Part shown: one piece after another, positions 7,001-16,273 of the stretch | Numbering within the stretch: position 1 is the stretch's first letter | Layout of the letters: each line of letters starts with the position of its first letter | Source: Paenibacillus macerans | Lineage (GTDB): Bacteria > Bacillota > Bacilli > Paenibacillales > Paenibacillaceae | Assembly: GCF_023715465.1 (NCBI RefSeq) | Contig: NZ_JAMBOE010000001.1 | Coordinates: forward strand, 744,001 to 808,000 | DNA: 64,000 nt | Direction of reading: 5' to 3' | Notes under the pieces: model-generated | The model's input: the letters and a program-made list of their open reading frames with translations, nothing else | Databases searched by the model: none | Told to the model about the DNA's origin: nothing | Translations under genes and position numbers: made by a program

Positions 7001-8428
7001 CTAAGGTTCCTTTTTTAATTTGGCCAGCATTTCATTTCCTGCCTGTTCCCATTCCTCCAACGCTTCTTTAGGCGTCGCTTGGTCCTGCACGACTTTCCCG
7101 AAAAAAGTCTCGCCCAACATCTCCACATCGAAGAGCAACAACGTAAGCTCTTTACTATGCATCAGGAGCCCCTCCGAAACGGCCGGCGGAATCGGCTTCC
7201 GCGCGTAAAAGGCCTCGATATGATAGTCTAGTCCGCCTTGGGGACGAATATATTTCTCCCGGGCGACAAGATCGGAACCGCTATGCGATCTGATCTTGGC
7301 GTAGTCATCGCCGTTTAGAAATTTTACAAATTCCCAGGCGTCCTCTGGATTTTGGGCGGCGCTGTTAATCGCTGTAAGGCTGCTCAATTCCATGCCGCCG
7401 GTTTCCGGCGCCTCCGGATGCATTGGAAGGGCCGCTACGTCCCAGTCTATTTTGGAAAAACTGTTATTATTCTTCTCGAATTCAGCCGCGTCTCTCAATT
7501 GGCCCACATAGCTGTAATCGGCCACCAGCATGGCCGTATCGCCCGAGATAAAGAGGTCTGTATCATATGTAGGCGCCTGTTCAATATACTGACCTTCATA
7601 GCCCCCGAATAACACCTTATTGGTCACCAACTGACTGATGGTGGTCAAGACCTTTTCCCATTGCGGTGAATTAACGGCCATCTTCCCTGTCTGCTCATTA
7701 ACGAGCTTGAGTTGAAGTGGAGCGGCGTAATCCGAGACCATGTAACTAAACGGCCCTTGGCCGTCGCGCCATTGCGTAAAGGAAATGCCGTAAATCCAAT
7801 TCCGCCCCTCTCCTCCAGCCACGCGGCGGGCGAGATTAAACACCTCATCCCAGGTCATATTGTCGGTCGGCGGTTCCACCCCGGCTTCCTGAAAAATTTT
7901 CTTATTATAAAACAGCGCCGAAGCCGAGAACGTCGGACTTAATCCGTAAATATGCTGGTCTCCAATAGCCTTGGCTCCTTCCAACACGGCGGGAACGGTG
8001 CCGGAGGTATCGAATTTTTCCTTTTGAATGAGCGGATCCAACGGTTTAACCAGGTTTTCCCGCACCAATCTCGTAAGGGCCTCATCGCTGACGATGACCA
8101 CATCCACCGGGTTGTCACCGGTCATGATTTTTTTCAGGCTTTCTACAATATCCTGGCTTTCTTCCCGAGCCACATTTCTCCCATATGTACCTCCATAAAT
8201 GGCCGGAACCACTTCTGTGGTAAGCCCAGGATGAGTCACTTCAAAGGCATCCACATATTGCTGCCGGAAATTGGACTCATCCCCACTTCCGTAGATCATC
8301 CCGATCCGCAATACCCTCTGTTCATCATAGGCGGGCCTAGCCGAAGTACAGCCCACGAAAAGAGATGCGATCAGACTTAACATGGCTATAACAGCCCACA
8401 ACCTTTTTCCCCAAAAACCGCTATTCAA
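7001..8428 (-). CDS. Extracellular solute-binding lipoprotein (family 1), second copy
   Basis: The product (475 aa) starts at a TTG preceded by GAGAGGAG with a 7-nt spacer; an ATG eight codons upstream overlaps that ribosome site. A signal peptide ends in the lipobox SLFVGC (Cys about 27), so the protein is tethered outside the membrane. The rest is a two-lobed family 1 solute-binding protein, with RIGMIYGSGD at the first strand, the ALFYNKKIFQEAGVEPP hinge segment and NPEDAWEFVKFLNG near the C-terminus. It is a clear paralogue of the protein encoded at 8827-10341. No sugar-type membrane permeases are adjacent. The only transporter genes nearby are MacB/FtsX-like, so its ligand and partner are unknown. 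Confidence 0.85.
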   Translation of the reverse strand: MNSGFWGKRLWAVIAMLSLIASLFVGCTSARPAYDEQRVLRIGMIYGSGDESNFRQQYVDAFEVTHPGLTTEVVPAIYGGTYGRNVAREESQDIVESLKKIMTGDNPVDVVIVSDEALTRLVRENLVKPLDPLIQKEKFDTSGTVPAVLEGAKAIGDQHIYGLSPTFSASALFYNKKIFQEAGVEPPTDNMTWDEVFNLARRVAGGEGRNWIYGISFTQWRDGQGPFSYMVSDYAAPLQLKLVNEQTGKMAVNSPQWEKVLTTISQLVTNKVLFGGYEGQYIEQAPTYDTDLFISGDTAMLVADYSYVGQLRDAAEFEKNNNSFSKIDWDVAALPMHPEAPETGGMELSSLTAINSAAQNPEDAWEFVKFLNGDDYAKIRSHSGSDLVAREKYIRPQGGLDYHIEAFYARKPIPPAVSEGLLMHSKELTLLLFDVEMLGETFFGKVVQDQATPKEALEEWEQAGNEMLAKLKKEP

Positions 8429-8531
8429 TTGCAAACTCCTCTCCCTTATCATCCACTTCCATCTTCGCCTTGCAAAAATCCGCTCCTATTCACTATAACG
8501 AGTTCTCACTGCCTTTTTGTGACAGGTTTAT

Positions 8532-8711
8532 TCACGGGATAAAACGGACGCCGTATTTTCCTTTCCGAGAGCGGAAAATTTCTATTTCGCGCATGTCGTC
8601 GAAGCCGTAAATCCAGCCGTCCTGCTCGAGCCTGCGAGCCAGGCAGCCGGCTTGGAACTTCGTTCTGTACAACTTATTGAAATATACCCAACGCATGGCT
8701 TGTCGGTCCAT
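8532..8711 (-). CDS. Small protein of unknown function
   Basis: From the ATG at 8711 the product has 59 aa, rich in aromatic and basic residues (MRWVYFNKLYRTKFQAG, GWIYGFDDMREIEIF, KGKYGVRF). The frame is open further upstream, but that extension would run through the terminator of the preceding gene, so the short form is preferred. AAAGG touches the ATG directly; an internal ATG 15 bp later is another possible start. No family recognised. It lies between the two solute-binding protein genes. Confidence 0.5.
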   Translation of the reverse strand: MDRQAMRWVYFNKLYRTKFQAGCLARRLEQDGWIYGFDDMREIEIFRSRKGKYGVRFIP

Positions 8712-8766
8712 CCTTTCGTTTTTTCGTACATCTTTCCCCTGCCTATAGAATGCCCAGGAACAACCT

Positions 8767-8796
8767 AAAAAAGCCACCGGAATGATTCCGGCGGCT
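8767..8796 (-). terminator. Terminator after the first solute-binding protein gene
   Basis: AGCCGCCGGAA, loop TCA and TTCCGGTGGCT are followed by TTTTTT on the minus strand. It separates the five-gene transport operon from the two genes downstream. Confidence 0.9.
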
Positions 8797-8826
8797 CCTT
8801 TAGGGTTTAGTAAATTTTGCTTAAGC

Positions 8827-10341
8827 TTAATATTTGACTCCGGAAGTTCCGCTTTCGTCCGGTACATACGGCGTACCGTCCTCCTGGAATTGGGTTTTCG
8901 GGTTGTTTTTGATCTCCAGCAGCATCTTGTTCCCCTTCTCTTCCCATTCCTTAAGCGCTTCTTCCGGCGTTTTTTTGTTCTCCAGCACTTCCTGGTAGTA
9001 ATTGCGTCCGATATTGGTTACGTTGTAAAGACCCGGTTTTTCGATGAGCAATTTCTCGTCTTTCGGATCCGTTGGCGGCGTAGGCTTAAGCAAATAAAAC
9101 GCCTGAATATTGTAATCCAGTCCTTGTACCGGCTCAATATACGATTTCCGTGCCACCATCTCGTAGGAATTGCCGCGGGATTTCAGTTTCGCCCAGTCCT
9201 CGCTGTTGATAAATTTAATGAAATCCCAGGCGGTTTCCGGATTCGGCGCCGCACTGTTAATGGCGAAGATATTGCTCAGCCAAATATTGCCGCCGACATC
9301 GGGTTTTTCGGGATGCACCGGCACGGTAACGACATCCCAGTCCACCGCTTTGTAATTTTTGATCTTGGCGGCATTCTTATTCGCATCAGCAATTTCGTTA
9401 ATATAATAGCTTTCGTCAATCGTCATGGCAACTTTGCCGGCCAGGAACAAATCGCCGCTAATCGGCGTCCATTGGTCCATGGCGTCATCCGACATCCCCG
9501 CCGAGGAGTCCGGAATGATTTTATCCTTGACCAGCTTTGACATCGTTTTCCAAACCTCGATCCACTGCGGCGAGTTAACCGTCATCGTTTCCGCCTTATT
9601 GTCATACGTTTTGAGCTGCAAAGCGTTCACGTAGGTGTACTGCATAGCGTAAAACGGATCGTTACCCTGGTACCGGTTGAAGGAGAAGCCATAGATCCGG
9701 TCTTTACCTTCCCCTTTGGACACCCGGCGGGCCAGGTTGAAAATATCGTCCCATGTCATTTTATCCGTCGGAGGTTCGACGCCGGCATCGTTGAATATTT
9801 TTTTATTGTAAAAAAGGGCTGAAGAAGAGAAGGATGGGGTTAACCCGTACAATTTTCCGTCCCCCAAATCCTTGATGCCGTCGATGACCGCCGGAACGAA
9901 ATCCGACGTGTCGAATTTATCTTCCTGAATCATCGGATCCAGCTGCTTGAGCATGTTTTCCTGGATCAACTGATTCAGCACGCTCGTATCCGTAACGACG
10001 ATGTCGACCGGATTGCCGCCGGTCATAATCTTTTTTATGCTTTCCAGGTTATCCGGCTGCTGATCCCCTTCCGAGCCGTCGGAATAGCGGTATTGGCTCT
10101 GATCAATGGCCGGAACGATCTCGATCCGGATATTCTGATGCGTAAATTCATAGACGTCGGTATACTGCTGGCGGAAATACGAATCATCGTATCCCCCGGA
10201 CAGCACGCCGATCCGCAGCACCTTCTCCTGCTCCTTGTCGGCGCCTTTGCTTCCATTGCAGCCGGCGAGCAATCCAAGCGTTAGCGTTGCGGTCAGCAGC
10301 ACCGTCGTAATTTTGCGAAAATCCCCTCTCTTCATGCCCAT
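8827..10341 (-). CDS. Extracellular solute-binding lipoprotein (family 1), first copy
   Basis: The 504-aa product has a signal peptide with lipobox LLAGC (Cys28). A family 1 solute-binding fold follows: the first strand is RIGVLSGGYDDSYF, the hinge region is ALFYNKKIFNDAGVEPP and the late helix is NPETAWDFIKFINS. It resembles its neighbour at 7001-8428 along the whole length. The gene starts right behind the ABC ATPase stop, in which the ribosome site AGGGGGATC is embedded, so it is translationally linked to an exporter-like ABC system. Normally such proteins deliver sugars or peptides to importers. Here it may act as a sensor, a ligand scavenger or a partner of the FtsX-type complex; this is inference. 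Confidence 0.88.
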   Translation of the reverse strand: MGMKRGDFRKITTVLLTATLTLGLLAGCNGSKGADKEQEKVLRIGVLSGGYDDSYFRQQYTDVYEFTHQNIRIEIVPAIDQSQYRYSDGSEGDQQPDNLESIKKIMTGGNPVDIVVTDTSVLNQLIQENMLKQLDPMIQEDKFDTSDFVPAVIDGIKDLGDGKLYGLTPSFSSSALFYNKKIFNDAGVEPPTDKMTWDDIFNLARRVSKGEGKDRIYGFSFNRYQGNDPFYAMQYTYVNALQLKTYDNKAETMTVNSPQWIEVWKTMSKLVKDKIIPDSSAGMSDDAMDQWTPISGDLFLAGKVAMTIDESYYINEIADANKNAAKIKNYKAVDWDVVTVPVHPEKPDVGGNIWLSNIFAINSAAPNPETAWDFIKFINSEDWAKLKSRGNSYEMVARKSYIEPVQGLDYNIQAFYLLKPTPPTDPKDEKLLIEKPGLYNVTNIGRNYYQEVLENKKTPEEALKEWEEKGNKMLLEIKNNPKTQFQEDGTPYVPDESGTSGVKY

Positions 10342-10342
10342 T

Positions 10343-11227
10343 TTATTGATCCCCCTCTAATGATTTTGGTGCTGTGATGATGATTTTTTCTCCGTCAAAT
10401 TCCATACTGGCTCGCCCGCCGATACCGACGGCCTCCAGATATTCCTTTGGCACCTGAAGACGCCCGACACGGTCGACTACCACAAACGCTTCGTGCACCT
10501 CCTGCAGTCCGCCGCCCAAGCCTTCCGCAGCGGCCAAATCGAGGTTCGGGTTTCGTTTCAAAAACTCAGTGCTCGTTAAACCGTCGCGGATCGCCACGAC
10601 GCGGTCCACTTTACCCGCTAGCGTCAAATCATGCGTAACGATAACGACCGTGATCCCGAGCTCCCGGTTTACCTGACGAAAAATTTGCATAATTTGATCG
10701 GACGTCGCCGTATCCACCGACCCGGTCGGTTCGTCGGCAAGCAGCAACTTCGGACGGTTCGAAAGCGAGATGGCGATCGCCACCCGCTGCTGTTCCCCGC
10801 CGGAAAGCTGGTGGAGCTTGTTGTGCATCCGCTGCTTAAGTCCGACCCGCTCCAGCAGTTCCTTGGCATAATTGCGGTCCAGCTTACCGGTCAGCAGCAT
10901 CGGCATCTCGACGTTTTCCAGCGCCGTTAAATAAGGCAGCAGATTGCGCGCATTGTTTTGCCATACGAAACCTACCGTACTGCGCTTGTATTCCACCAGT
11001 TGGTCGTCGCGGATCTTCAGCAGATCCCAGCCCCCGACCGACACCTGGCCGGCCGAAGGCCGGTCAAGGCCGCCCAGCATGTTCAGCAGAGTCGATTTGC
11101 CGCTGCCGCTGTTCCCGATAATGGCCATCATTTCGCCCTGTTCCACGGTCAAGTTAAGACCCTGAAGCGCCACGACTTCGATGTCCTCGGATTTAAAAAT
11201 TTTGACCAATCCCTCGCAGTGTATCAT
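10343..11227 (-). CDS. ABC transporter ATP-binding protein with C-terminal AbrB-like domain
   Basis: The 294-aa product is a LolD/MacB-type ATPase. Walker A is GNSGSGKST, the signature is LSGGEQQR, Walker B is LLLADEPTG and the H-loop is VTHD. It would energise the FtsX-like permease encoded just upstream. The last 50 residues are unusual for the family. The segment [33 protein letters not shown] has the pattern of a SpoVT/AbrB swapped-hairpin DNA-binding domain. It could have a regulatory or dimerising role. The start follows the permease stop with GAGAGGAG nine nt upstream. Confidence 0.9.
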   Translation of the reverse strand: MIHCEGLVKIFKSEDIEVVALQGLNLTVEQGEMMAIIGNSGSGKSTLLNMLGGLDRPSAGQVSVGGWDLLKIRDDQLVEYKRSTVGFVWQNNARNLLPYLTALENVEMPMLLTGKLDRNYAKELLERVGLKQRMHNKLHQLSGGEQQRVAIAISLSNRPKLLLADEPTGSVDTATSDQIMQIFRQVNRELGITVVIVTHDLTLAGKVDRVVAIRDGLTSTEFLKRNPNLDLAAAEGLGGGLQEVHEAFVVVDRVGRLQVPKEYLEAVGIGGRASMEFDGEKIIITAPKSLEGDQ

Positions 11228-11230
11228 CGG

Positions 11231-14134
11231 CTACCGCTCCTCTCCCATTTTCACGGCTTGATGCACGCGCAGCCGCCGGATTTGCCACAGCAGCAGACCG
11301 GCTCCGAGCAGCAGCATCACCAGCACGACCACGTATAGCTGCAGCGTATCTTGCGAGTCAAACACGATCCGGAACGGCGGAACCTGGGTGGTTACGTTGT
11401 CGGCGGTTTGCAGGAACGGCAAGTACAGTCTGCCGGCAAATTTCCCGATGACGATGCCGAGCACGATCGACAAACCCGCCGTCAAAATTTGCTCGGTCAG
11501 CAGCATAAACGTCAATTGCTTGCGCGACAAGCCCATCGCCCGCAATATCCCGAACTGCACGACCCGGCCGGATAAATTAAAGAACCAATACAGCACGTAT
11601 CCGATCAGCGAGACAATGACCGAAACGAGGAAGCCCAGGCTCAAAATGCCGAACACGCCGCCACGGGTCGGATGCTTGCTCTGTGCCGCCAATTCGCTGC
11701 GCACATCGTTCACCTCATACAATTCGATGTTCTTTTCGGCCAGCTTCGGAATGAGCGGAGCCACCTTGGCGCCTGGCTTCATCTTCAGCCAAACCTCGTA
11801 AGGAATGAGCGGAACCTGGTCGTAAATATAATCGAGGTTGGCGATGATGAACGGCGTCTGATCCGGATATTGGCTGGGCCAATACGGGATGATGCCGTAC
11901 ACAGCGAATTCCACCGTCTGATCGTTAAGCGAAACGGTGAATACATCCCCCAGCTTCAGCTTGTATTTCTCGGCCAGATTGGACGGCACCAAAGCCGCGC
12001 TTTCGTTCATGCCCAGAAAATTCAAATAATTGTACGGATGCGCCGGGAACAGATCGTCCCGGAACCAGGCAACCTTGGCAAAATCGACATTGTCGATGCC
12101 CATGACGTTGCCTTGCCCTGCCGACCGCCCGGAAATGATGATGTTGCCTTTCGTTTGCAGGACGCGCGCGGCATATTCAACACCATCCAACTGCCGGAAA
12201 ATTTCAAATGGCGGCTCCGACGTATAGATCAGCTTGGTTGGTCTCTGGTTTTGTCCGCCGCCCGCACCGCCTCCGCCCGGCGCCCCCGGATTCCCCGACT
12301 GGCCGGAACCTCCGCCCTGCCCTTGGCCTTGGCCCTGGCCTGAGCCGCCTTGCGATGGCCGTTTAATTTCCGCCGATCCTTCCCATACCGTCTTCATAAT
12401 TACATCCGCTCCGTACTTGTAGAGCGTCCGCTCCGTTGAGTTCAGATCGATCGTCCGCGCGGCGGAAGCATTGTATACGCCCAGCCCGAGCGTCAACACC
12501 AGCAAAATCATCAGCGGATAATACGACAACGATGAACGGGACAGTTGGGTCAAACTTAGATAATAGGGTACGGGCAGCCATTTTTTGCCGAGCCAGCCGA
12601 TCAGCTTGAGCAGCCAAGGAAATACGCGCAGGAAAAACAAACCGATCGAAAAGATGGCCAGCGCCGGGACGAAAAACAGGAACGGCTGAACTTGAAGCTC
12701 ATCCGTGGTCATCCCGGTTTGGAACGTAATCATTTGGCGTTCCTGGAACAAATAATAACCGTAAGCGGAAATCCCCATCAGTACGATGTCCAGGAACCAG
12801 CGCTGCCAGAAAGGCGCCCGGTCGGAGCGCGCCTGCTTTTGCTTCGCCTTGACGATCGAGGAGCGCGCATAAGATATTGCCGGCAGAAGCGTCGCCAGGA
12901 TCGCGATGGCGACCGCCAAAGCTCCCAACACAAGCGCATCGAAATTAAAGCCGACCGGAATCGATTTGCGGTTGACGAATGTCAAAAATCCGTCGGCTGC
13001 CCCGATCGATTTGGACATAAACCAGCCCAACAGCGGTCCCAGGATCAGCGCTACGACACCTAGAATCAAGCTCTCCAGCAAATAAATGAAGACGATTTGC
13101 TTAGTCGACGCTCCCCGGCTGCGCAGAACAGCGATGTCGCTTTGCTGCTTGTCGAGAGCCTGGCGGGCGTTCATCACGATATAATAGAACACCATGGCGA
13201 TCATCGGCGCCGCCAGCGTGAACAGCAGCGTCTGCATTTGCAGGCTTTGCTTCCGGAAATCGTTCAACAGGCTGCCGAACGAGACGTCGACCTTCGTATC
13301 CTTCAGTTTCTGGTAGAGTACGATGTTCAAACGCTCCAGCGTACCTGCGAGCGGCGACAGTTGGCTCGTTTTAACCTCCCGGAGATCGAACGCATAATAC
13401 CAGCTCGAACTGTGAAGCGGAATCGACAAGCGCTGCAGCAGATCTTCGTTCAATGCTTTCTCAGGGATATAGAAACTGTTCATCATCCCCTCAAAGCCCT
13501 GGTACCAATAGGGATCGTTTTCGTTTTTCGGCTTAAACACGCCGACGATTTTCACTTTAAGCGTTTTACCCGAACCGCCGCTTACAGGATACTCTATAAT
13601 GTCGCCGACGTGCAGGTCCTGGCGGTACATCGCCTCTTCCAGCATCAGCGCCTCGAGCGTATCTCCGCTGGCCTTTTCCGAAAACAGCTTCCCCCCGGAC
13701 AGCTCGATATGATCCTGGAGCCCGCTCATCGAGGAGACCGTCATCGTTCGCGTACGGCTCGCATCGACCTTGGTCGGGTCGACCGGGTACACCTCCGTGC
13801 TCCGGATCGAACGCGTATTGACATAGGTTTCATGAGGAAAGCCGATTTCCTTCGGCACCTCGTTTACAATATATTCGTCCACGGCCTTTAAACCGCCGAT
13901 GTCCGTTTTCGTTCCCCCCGGCGCCTGGTAGCTCATGATCAGGGAACCTGCGGGAAGTCCTTCGCTTTCGCTTTTTAATGTACTCGAAACGACCCGCTTC
14001 AGCGAACCGTCCGAATACATCGGAATGCTGACGGTAAACGAGACAGCGACGATAAGGCCAAGCAGCGTACTGAACGTCAGCCATTTCGTGTTCCACATTT
14101 TGCGGAACAGTAAGCGCAATAAAGGTACACCCAT
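11231..14134 (-). CDS. Large FtsX/MacB-like ABC permease with Gly/Gln linker
   Basis: The 967-aa membrane protein has an N-terminal transmembrane helix followed by an extracellular MacB-like region. A first FtsX-type helix cluster lies near residues 300-430 and further helices near 450-570. A second extracellular region and a C-terminal FtsX cluster (about 840-960) follow. Residues about 592-630 form a low-complexity Gly/Gln/Pro linker at the start of the second extracellular part. The layout fits efflux or lipoprotein-processing systems that work by mechanotransmission rather than transport through a pore. The start overlaps the adaptor gene stop by one base (TAATG), which suggests coupled translation. 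Substrate unknown. Confidence 0.88.
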   Translation of the reverse strand: MGVPLLRLLFRKMWNTKWLTFSTLLGLIVAVSFTVSIPMYSDGSLKRVVSSTLKSESEGLPAGSLIMSYQAPGGTKTDIGGLKAVDEYIVNEVPKEIGFPHETYVNTRSIRSTEVYPVDPTKVDASRTRTMTVSSMSGLQDHIELSGGKLFSEKASGDTLEALMLEEAMYRQDLHVGDIIEYPVSGGSGKTLKVKIVGVFKPKNENDPYWYQGFEGMMNSFYIPEKALNEDLLQRLSIPLHSSSWYYAFDLREVKTSQLSPLAGTLERLNIVLYQKLKDTKVDVSFGSLLNDFRKQSLQMQTLLFTLAAPMIAMVFYYIVMNARQALDKQQSDIAVLRSRGASTKQIVFIYLLESLILGVVALILGPLLGWFMSKSIGAADGFLTFVNRKSIPVGFNFDALVLGALAVAIAILATLLPAISYARSSIVKAKQKQARSDRAPFWQRWFLDIVLMGISAYGYYLFQERQMITFQTGMTTDELQVQPFLFFVPALAIFSIGLFFLRVFPWLLKLIGWLGKKWLPVPYYLSLTQLSRSSLSYYPLMILLVLTLGLGVYNASAARTIDLNSTERTLYKYGADVIMKTVWEGSAEIKRPSQGGSGQGQGQGQGGGSGQSGNPGAPGGGGAGGGQNQRPTKLIYTSEPPFEIFRQLDGVEYAARVLQTKGNIIISGRSAGQGNVMGIDNVDFAKVAWFRDDLFPAHPYNYLNFLGMNESAALVPSNLAEKYKLKLGDVFTVSLNDQTVEFAVYGIIPYWPSQYPDQTPFIIANLDYIYDQVPLIPYEVWLKMKPGAKVAPLIPKLAEKNIELYEVNDVRSELAAQSKHPTRGGVFGILSLGFLVSVIVSLIGYVLYWFFNLSGRVVQFGILRAMGLSRKQLTFMLLTEQILTAGLSIVLGIVIGKFAGRLYLPFLQTADNVTTQVPPFRIVFDSQDTLQLYVVVLVMLLLGAGLLLWQIRRLRVHQAVKMGEER

Positions 14135-15222
14135 TAACGACCCACTACTTTCTGCCCCGGCGTAAGCCCTTTAACGATTTCTATGTCGGTCGAAGTCTGC
14201 AGGCCAACTTCAACGTCGGCTTCGCGTTTGCTGCCGTCCTCTTCGACGACCTGTACATAGGTGCGAGAACCGATCGTGCGCAGGGCGGAAATCGGAATGA
14301 GCACGGCGTTTTCCTTGCGTTCGGTGACAATGGAAACGCTGAGCGGTCTGCCCCGCTCGATGCCTTTAGGCCATTTATCCAACTGCACGATCACGTATTT
14401 GTCGATCGAATCTTTTTCCGGCTGGTTTCCATTGTTGCTATCGTTATCCGAAGAATTGGTGTTGACCGGCATCACCTTGACCTTGCCGTTGTATACACCG
14501 GCGGCGTTAATATCGACTTTGGCGTCCATACCGACCGCGATTTTTTCCAGATCCTCCTTGGCAAAAGAAGCGGCCACAACCAGTGATGAAGTATCCGAAA
14601 TCACAGCCAATGTTTTGTAAGCTTCAATGGTCTTGCCTTTTTCGGCCGAGACGGACACGATCGTGCCGGAAAACGGCGCTCGGAGCGTCCCGTCCGCGAT
14701 CGTCTTCTCCAAATCCGCAAGGTCCTGCCGCGCTTCTTCAAAAACAATCGAAGCCTCTTCGAATTCAATCGGTTCCTTCTCGTCCTTCGTGCGGAGAAGC
14801 TCCTTCATTTGAATTTCCTGCTTGCGGAATTCCAGCTTCTTCTTGCGCAGATCCTTCTGCAGTTCCTCCACGTCCAGCTCGATAAGCGGATCTCCCTGCT
14901 TCACCTTATCCCCGGCTTTGACCAGCACATTTTTGATATGCAAATCGCCCTTCGTAAAGAACAGCGGCTCTTCTCGCTGGCTCATGATCTTCCCGACCGC
15001 GTTCACGTCAATCACGATCGGTCCCTTCTTCACTTCGTACTCCGGTTTCTTCGAAATCGTCGGCGGCGTAATGACGGGAATATCTTCTTCCTCGTCTTCG
15101 TTCGGAAGCAAGGCGCAGCCGGATGCGGCGAGAAACGCCAAGCAAATCACAAGCAAGCCCAGTGACCGGGAAAACTTCCCTCCTTTAACTAATAAATTTT
15201 CCATCCACCATTTCGTAAACAT
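14134..15222 (-). CDS. HlyD/MacA-like adaptor lipoprotein
   Basis: The 362-aa product has a signal segment with lipobox AASGC (Cys36). A membrane-fusion-protein architecture follows: a biotinyl-lipoyl half motif (VKAGDKVKQGDPLIELD), a coiled-coil hairpin around residues 115-170, the second lipoyl half (GTLRAPFSGTIVS), a beta barrel and a C-terminal segment TIGSRTYVQVVEEDGSK. Such adaptors connect MacB-type permeases to external partners or, in Gram-positives, modulate them. The ATG overlaps the preceding ATPase gene by 38 bp and has GGAGG nine nt upstream. Confidence 0.9.
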   Translation of the reverse strand: MFTKWWMENLLVKGGKFSRSLGLLVICLAFLAASGCALLPNEDEEEDIPVITPPTISKKPEYEVKKGPIVIDVNAVGKIMSQREEPLFFTKGDLHIKNVLVKAGDKVKQGDPLIELDVEELQKDLRKKKLEFRKQEIQMKELLRTKDEKEPIEFEEASIVFEEARQDLADLEKTIADGTLRAPFSGTIVSVSAEKGKTIEAYKTLAVISDTSSLVVAASFAKEDLEKIAVGMDAKVDINAAGVYNGKVKVMPVNTNSSDNDSNNGNQPEKDSIDKYVIVQLDKWPKGIERGRPLSVSIVTERKENAVLIPISALRTIGSRTYVQVVEEDGSKREADVEVGLQTSTDIEIVKGLTPGQKVVGR

Positions 15223-16051
15223 GGTCTGCGACCTCCAAGATTGTAGGATCGTGTGTCGTCATGCAAATCGTCACACACTCCGTATGTATGATGTTTTTAA
15301 AAACGGCCATGATTTGCGCGCCCATTTGCGAATCCAGATTCGCCGTCGGTTCGTCCGCCAGCAGCAGTTTGGGCCGATGGGCGATCGCTTTCGCGATGGC
15401 CACCCGCTGCTGCTCCCCGCCCGACATTTCGAACGGCCGGTGAAACATCCGTTTGCCAAGCCCGACCAGCTCCAGGCAATGGGTTACGCGCGGTTTCCAT
15501 TCCTGCGTCGGCACCCCGGCCATGCGCAAAGACAGCTCCACATTCTCCCACGCAGAAAGCAGCGGCAGCAGCGCGTAGGCCTGAAATATGAAGCCGATTT
15601 GGTCCCGCCGCAGCACCGTTCGCTTGTCGTCGCTTAACCGGTGCAAGGGCTGGTCGCGGAAAAAAATCTCCCCCGACGTCGGTTGATCGAGCCCGCCCAG
15701 CATGTTGAGCAGCGTCGTTTTCCCCGAACCGGATCTCCCTTTGAGCATCACAAGCTGGCCGGGAAGGACTTCCATGTTGATCCCTTTCAACACCTGAATT
15801 TCTCCGCCGCCAACCGGAAAAGACCTGCGAACATCTTTTACCGTCAGCAGGGGGCCCTTCTCCATTTCTTGCTTAGGTGCATCGCTTTTCTCTATAGCGG
15901 CCGCGGCCTCAAGCTTCTCCAGTTCGGACGTCCCCTCGGAAAGCTCCGGCAAATCCCCGCCATCCGCCGGAATCCGCACCTCTGCTTCCGGCTTATCTAC
16001 CATTTTCTCTCGCTTGCGGAGCCAAAGCTTCATCTTGTATCGTTCTCCCAT
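15185..16051 (-). CDS. ABC transporter ATP-binding protein (MacB/LolD type)
   Basis: First gene of the five-gene transport operon. The 288-aa product has an acidic, low-complexity N-terminal extension of about 60 residues. The nucleotide-binding domain follows: Walker A GRSGSGKTT, Q-loop region GFIFQAYALLPLL, signature MSGGEQQR, Walker B LLLADEPT and H-loop TTHD. The operon therefore encodes two different ATPases for one permease, which may form a heterodimer or serve alternatives. An ATG 18 bp further in, with GGAG upstream, is a possible alternative start. Confidence 0.9.
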   Translation of the reverse strand: MGERYKMKLWLRKREKMVDKPEAEVRIPADGGDLPELSEGTSELEKLEAAAAIEKSDAPKQEMEKGPLLTVKDVRRSFPVGGGEIQVLKGINMEVLPGQLVMLKGRSGSGKTTLLNMLGGLDQPTSGEIFFRDQPLHRLSDDKRTVLRRDQIGFIFQAYALLPLLSAWENVELSLRMAGVPTQEWKPRVTHCLELVGLGKRMFHRPFEMSGGEQQRVAIAKAIAHRPKLLLADEPTANLDSQMGAQIMAVFKNIIHTECVTICMTTHDPTILEVADHVYEMVDGKFIS

Positions 16052-16118
16052 TTTTTCAATTTGCTGCTCCCCCTCTGGCTCACGAAATAACCTTGTCTAT
16101 GAATGCTCTACGTCTAGC

Positions 16119-16145
16119 ATTATAAACGAAATGTTATGCCAAAAA
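16119..16145 (-). promoter_or_regulatory. Possible promoter of the transport operon
   Basis: A perfect TATAAT (16119-16124) followed by GC lies about 70 bp before the ATPase start on the minus strand. The -35 region (ACTTTT at 17 bp) is poor, so the promoter may need an activator. Confidence 0.4.
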
Positions 16146-16273
16146 GTTACAACATTTTTTACGGATTTGATATTTTTTAGCCGCGGATTTCCATATTTTT
16201 TACACTGATCGTAATCTATAAGTCTGTTAAAATAAAGGGGATTTCTACTAATTTAGGCAAGGAGTCCTACTTC

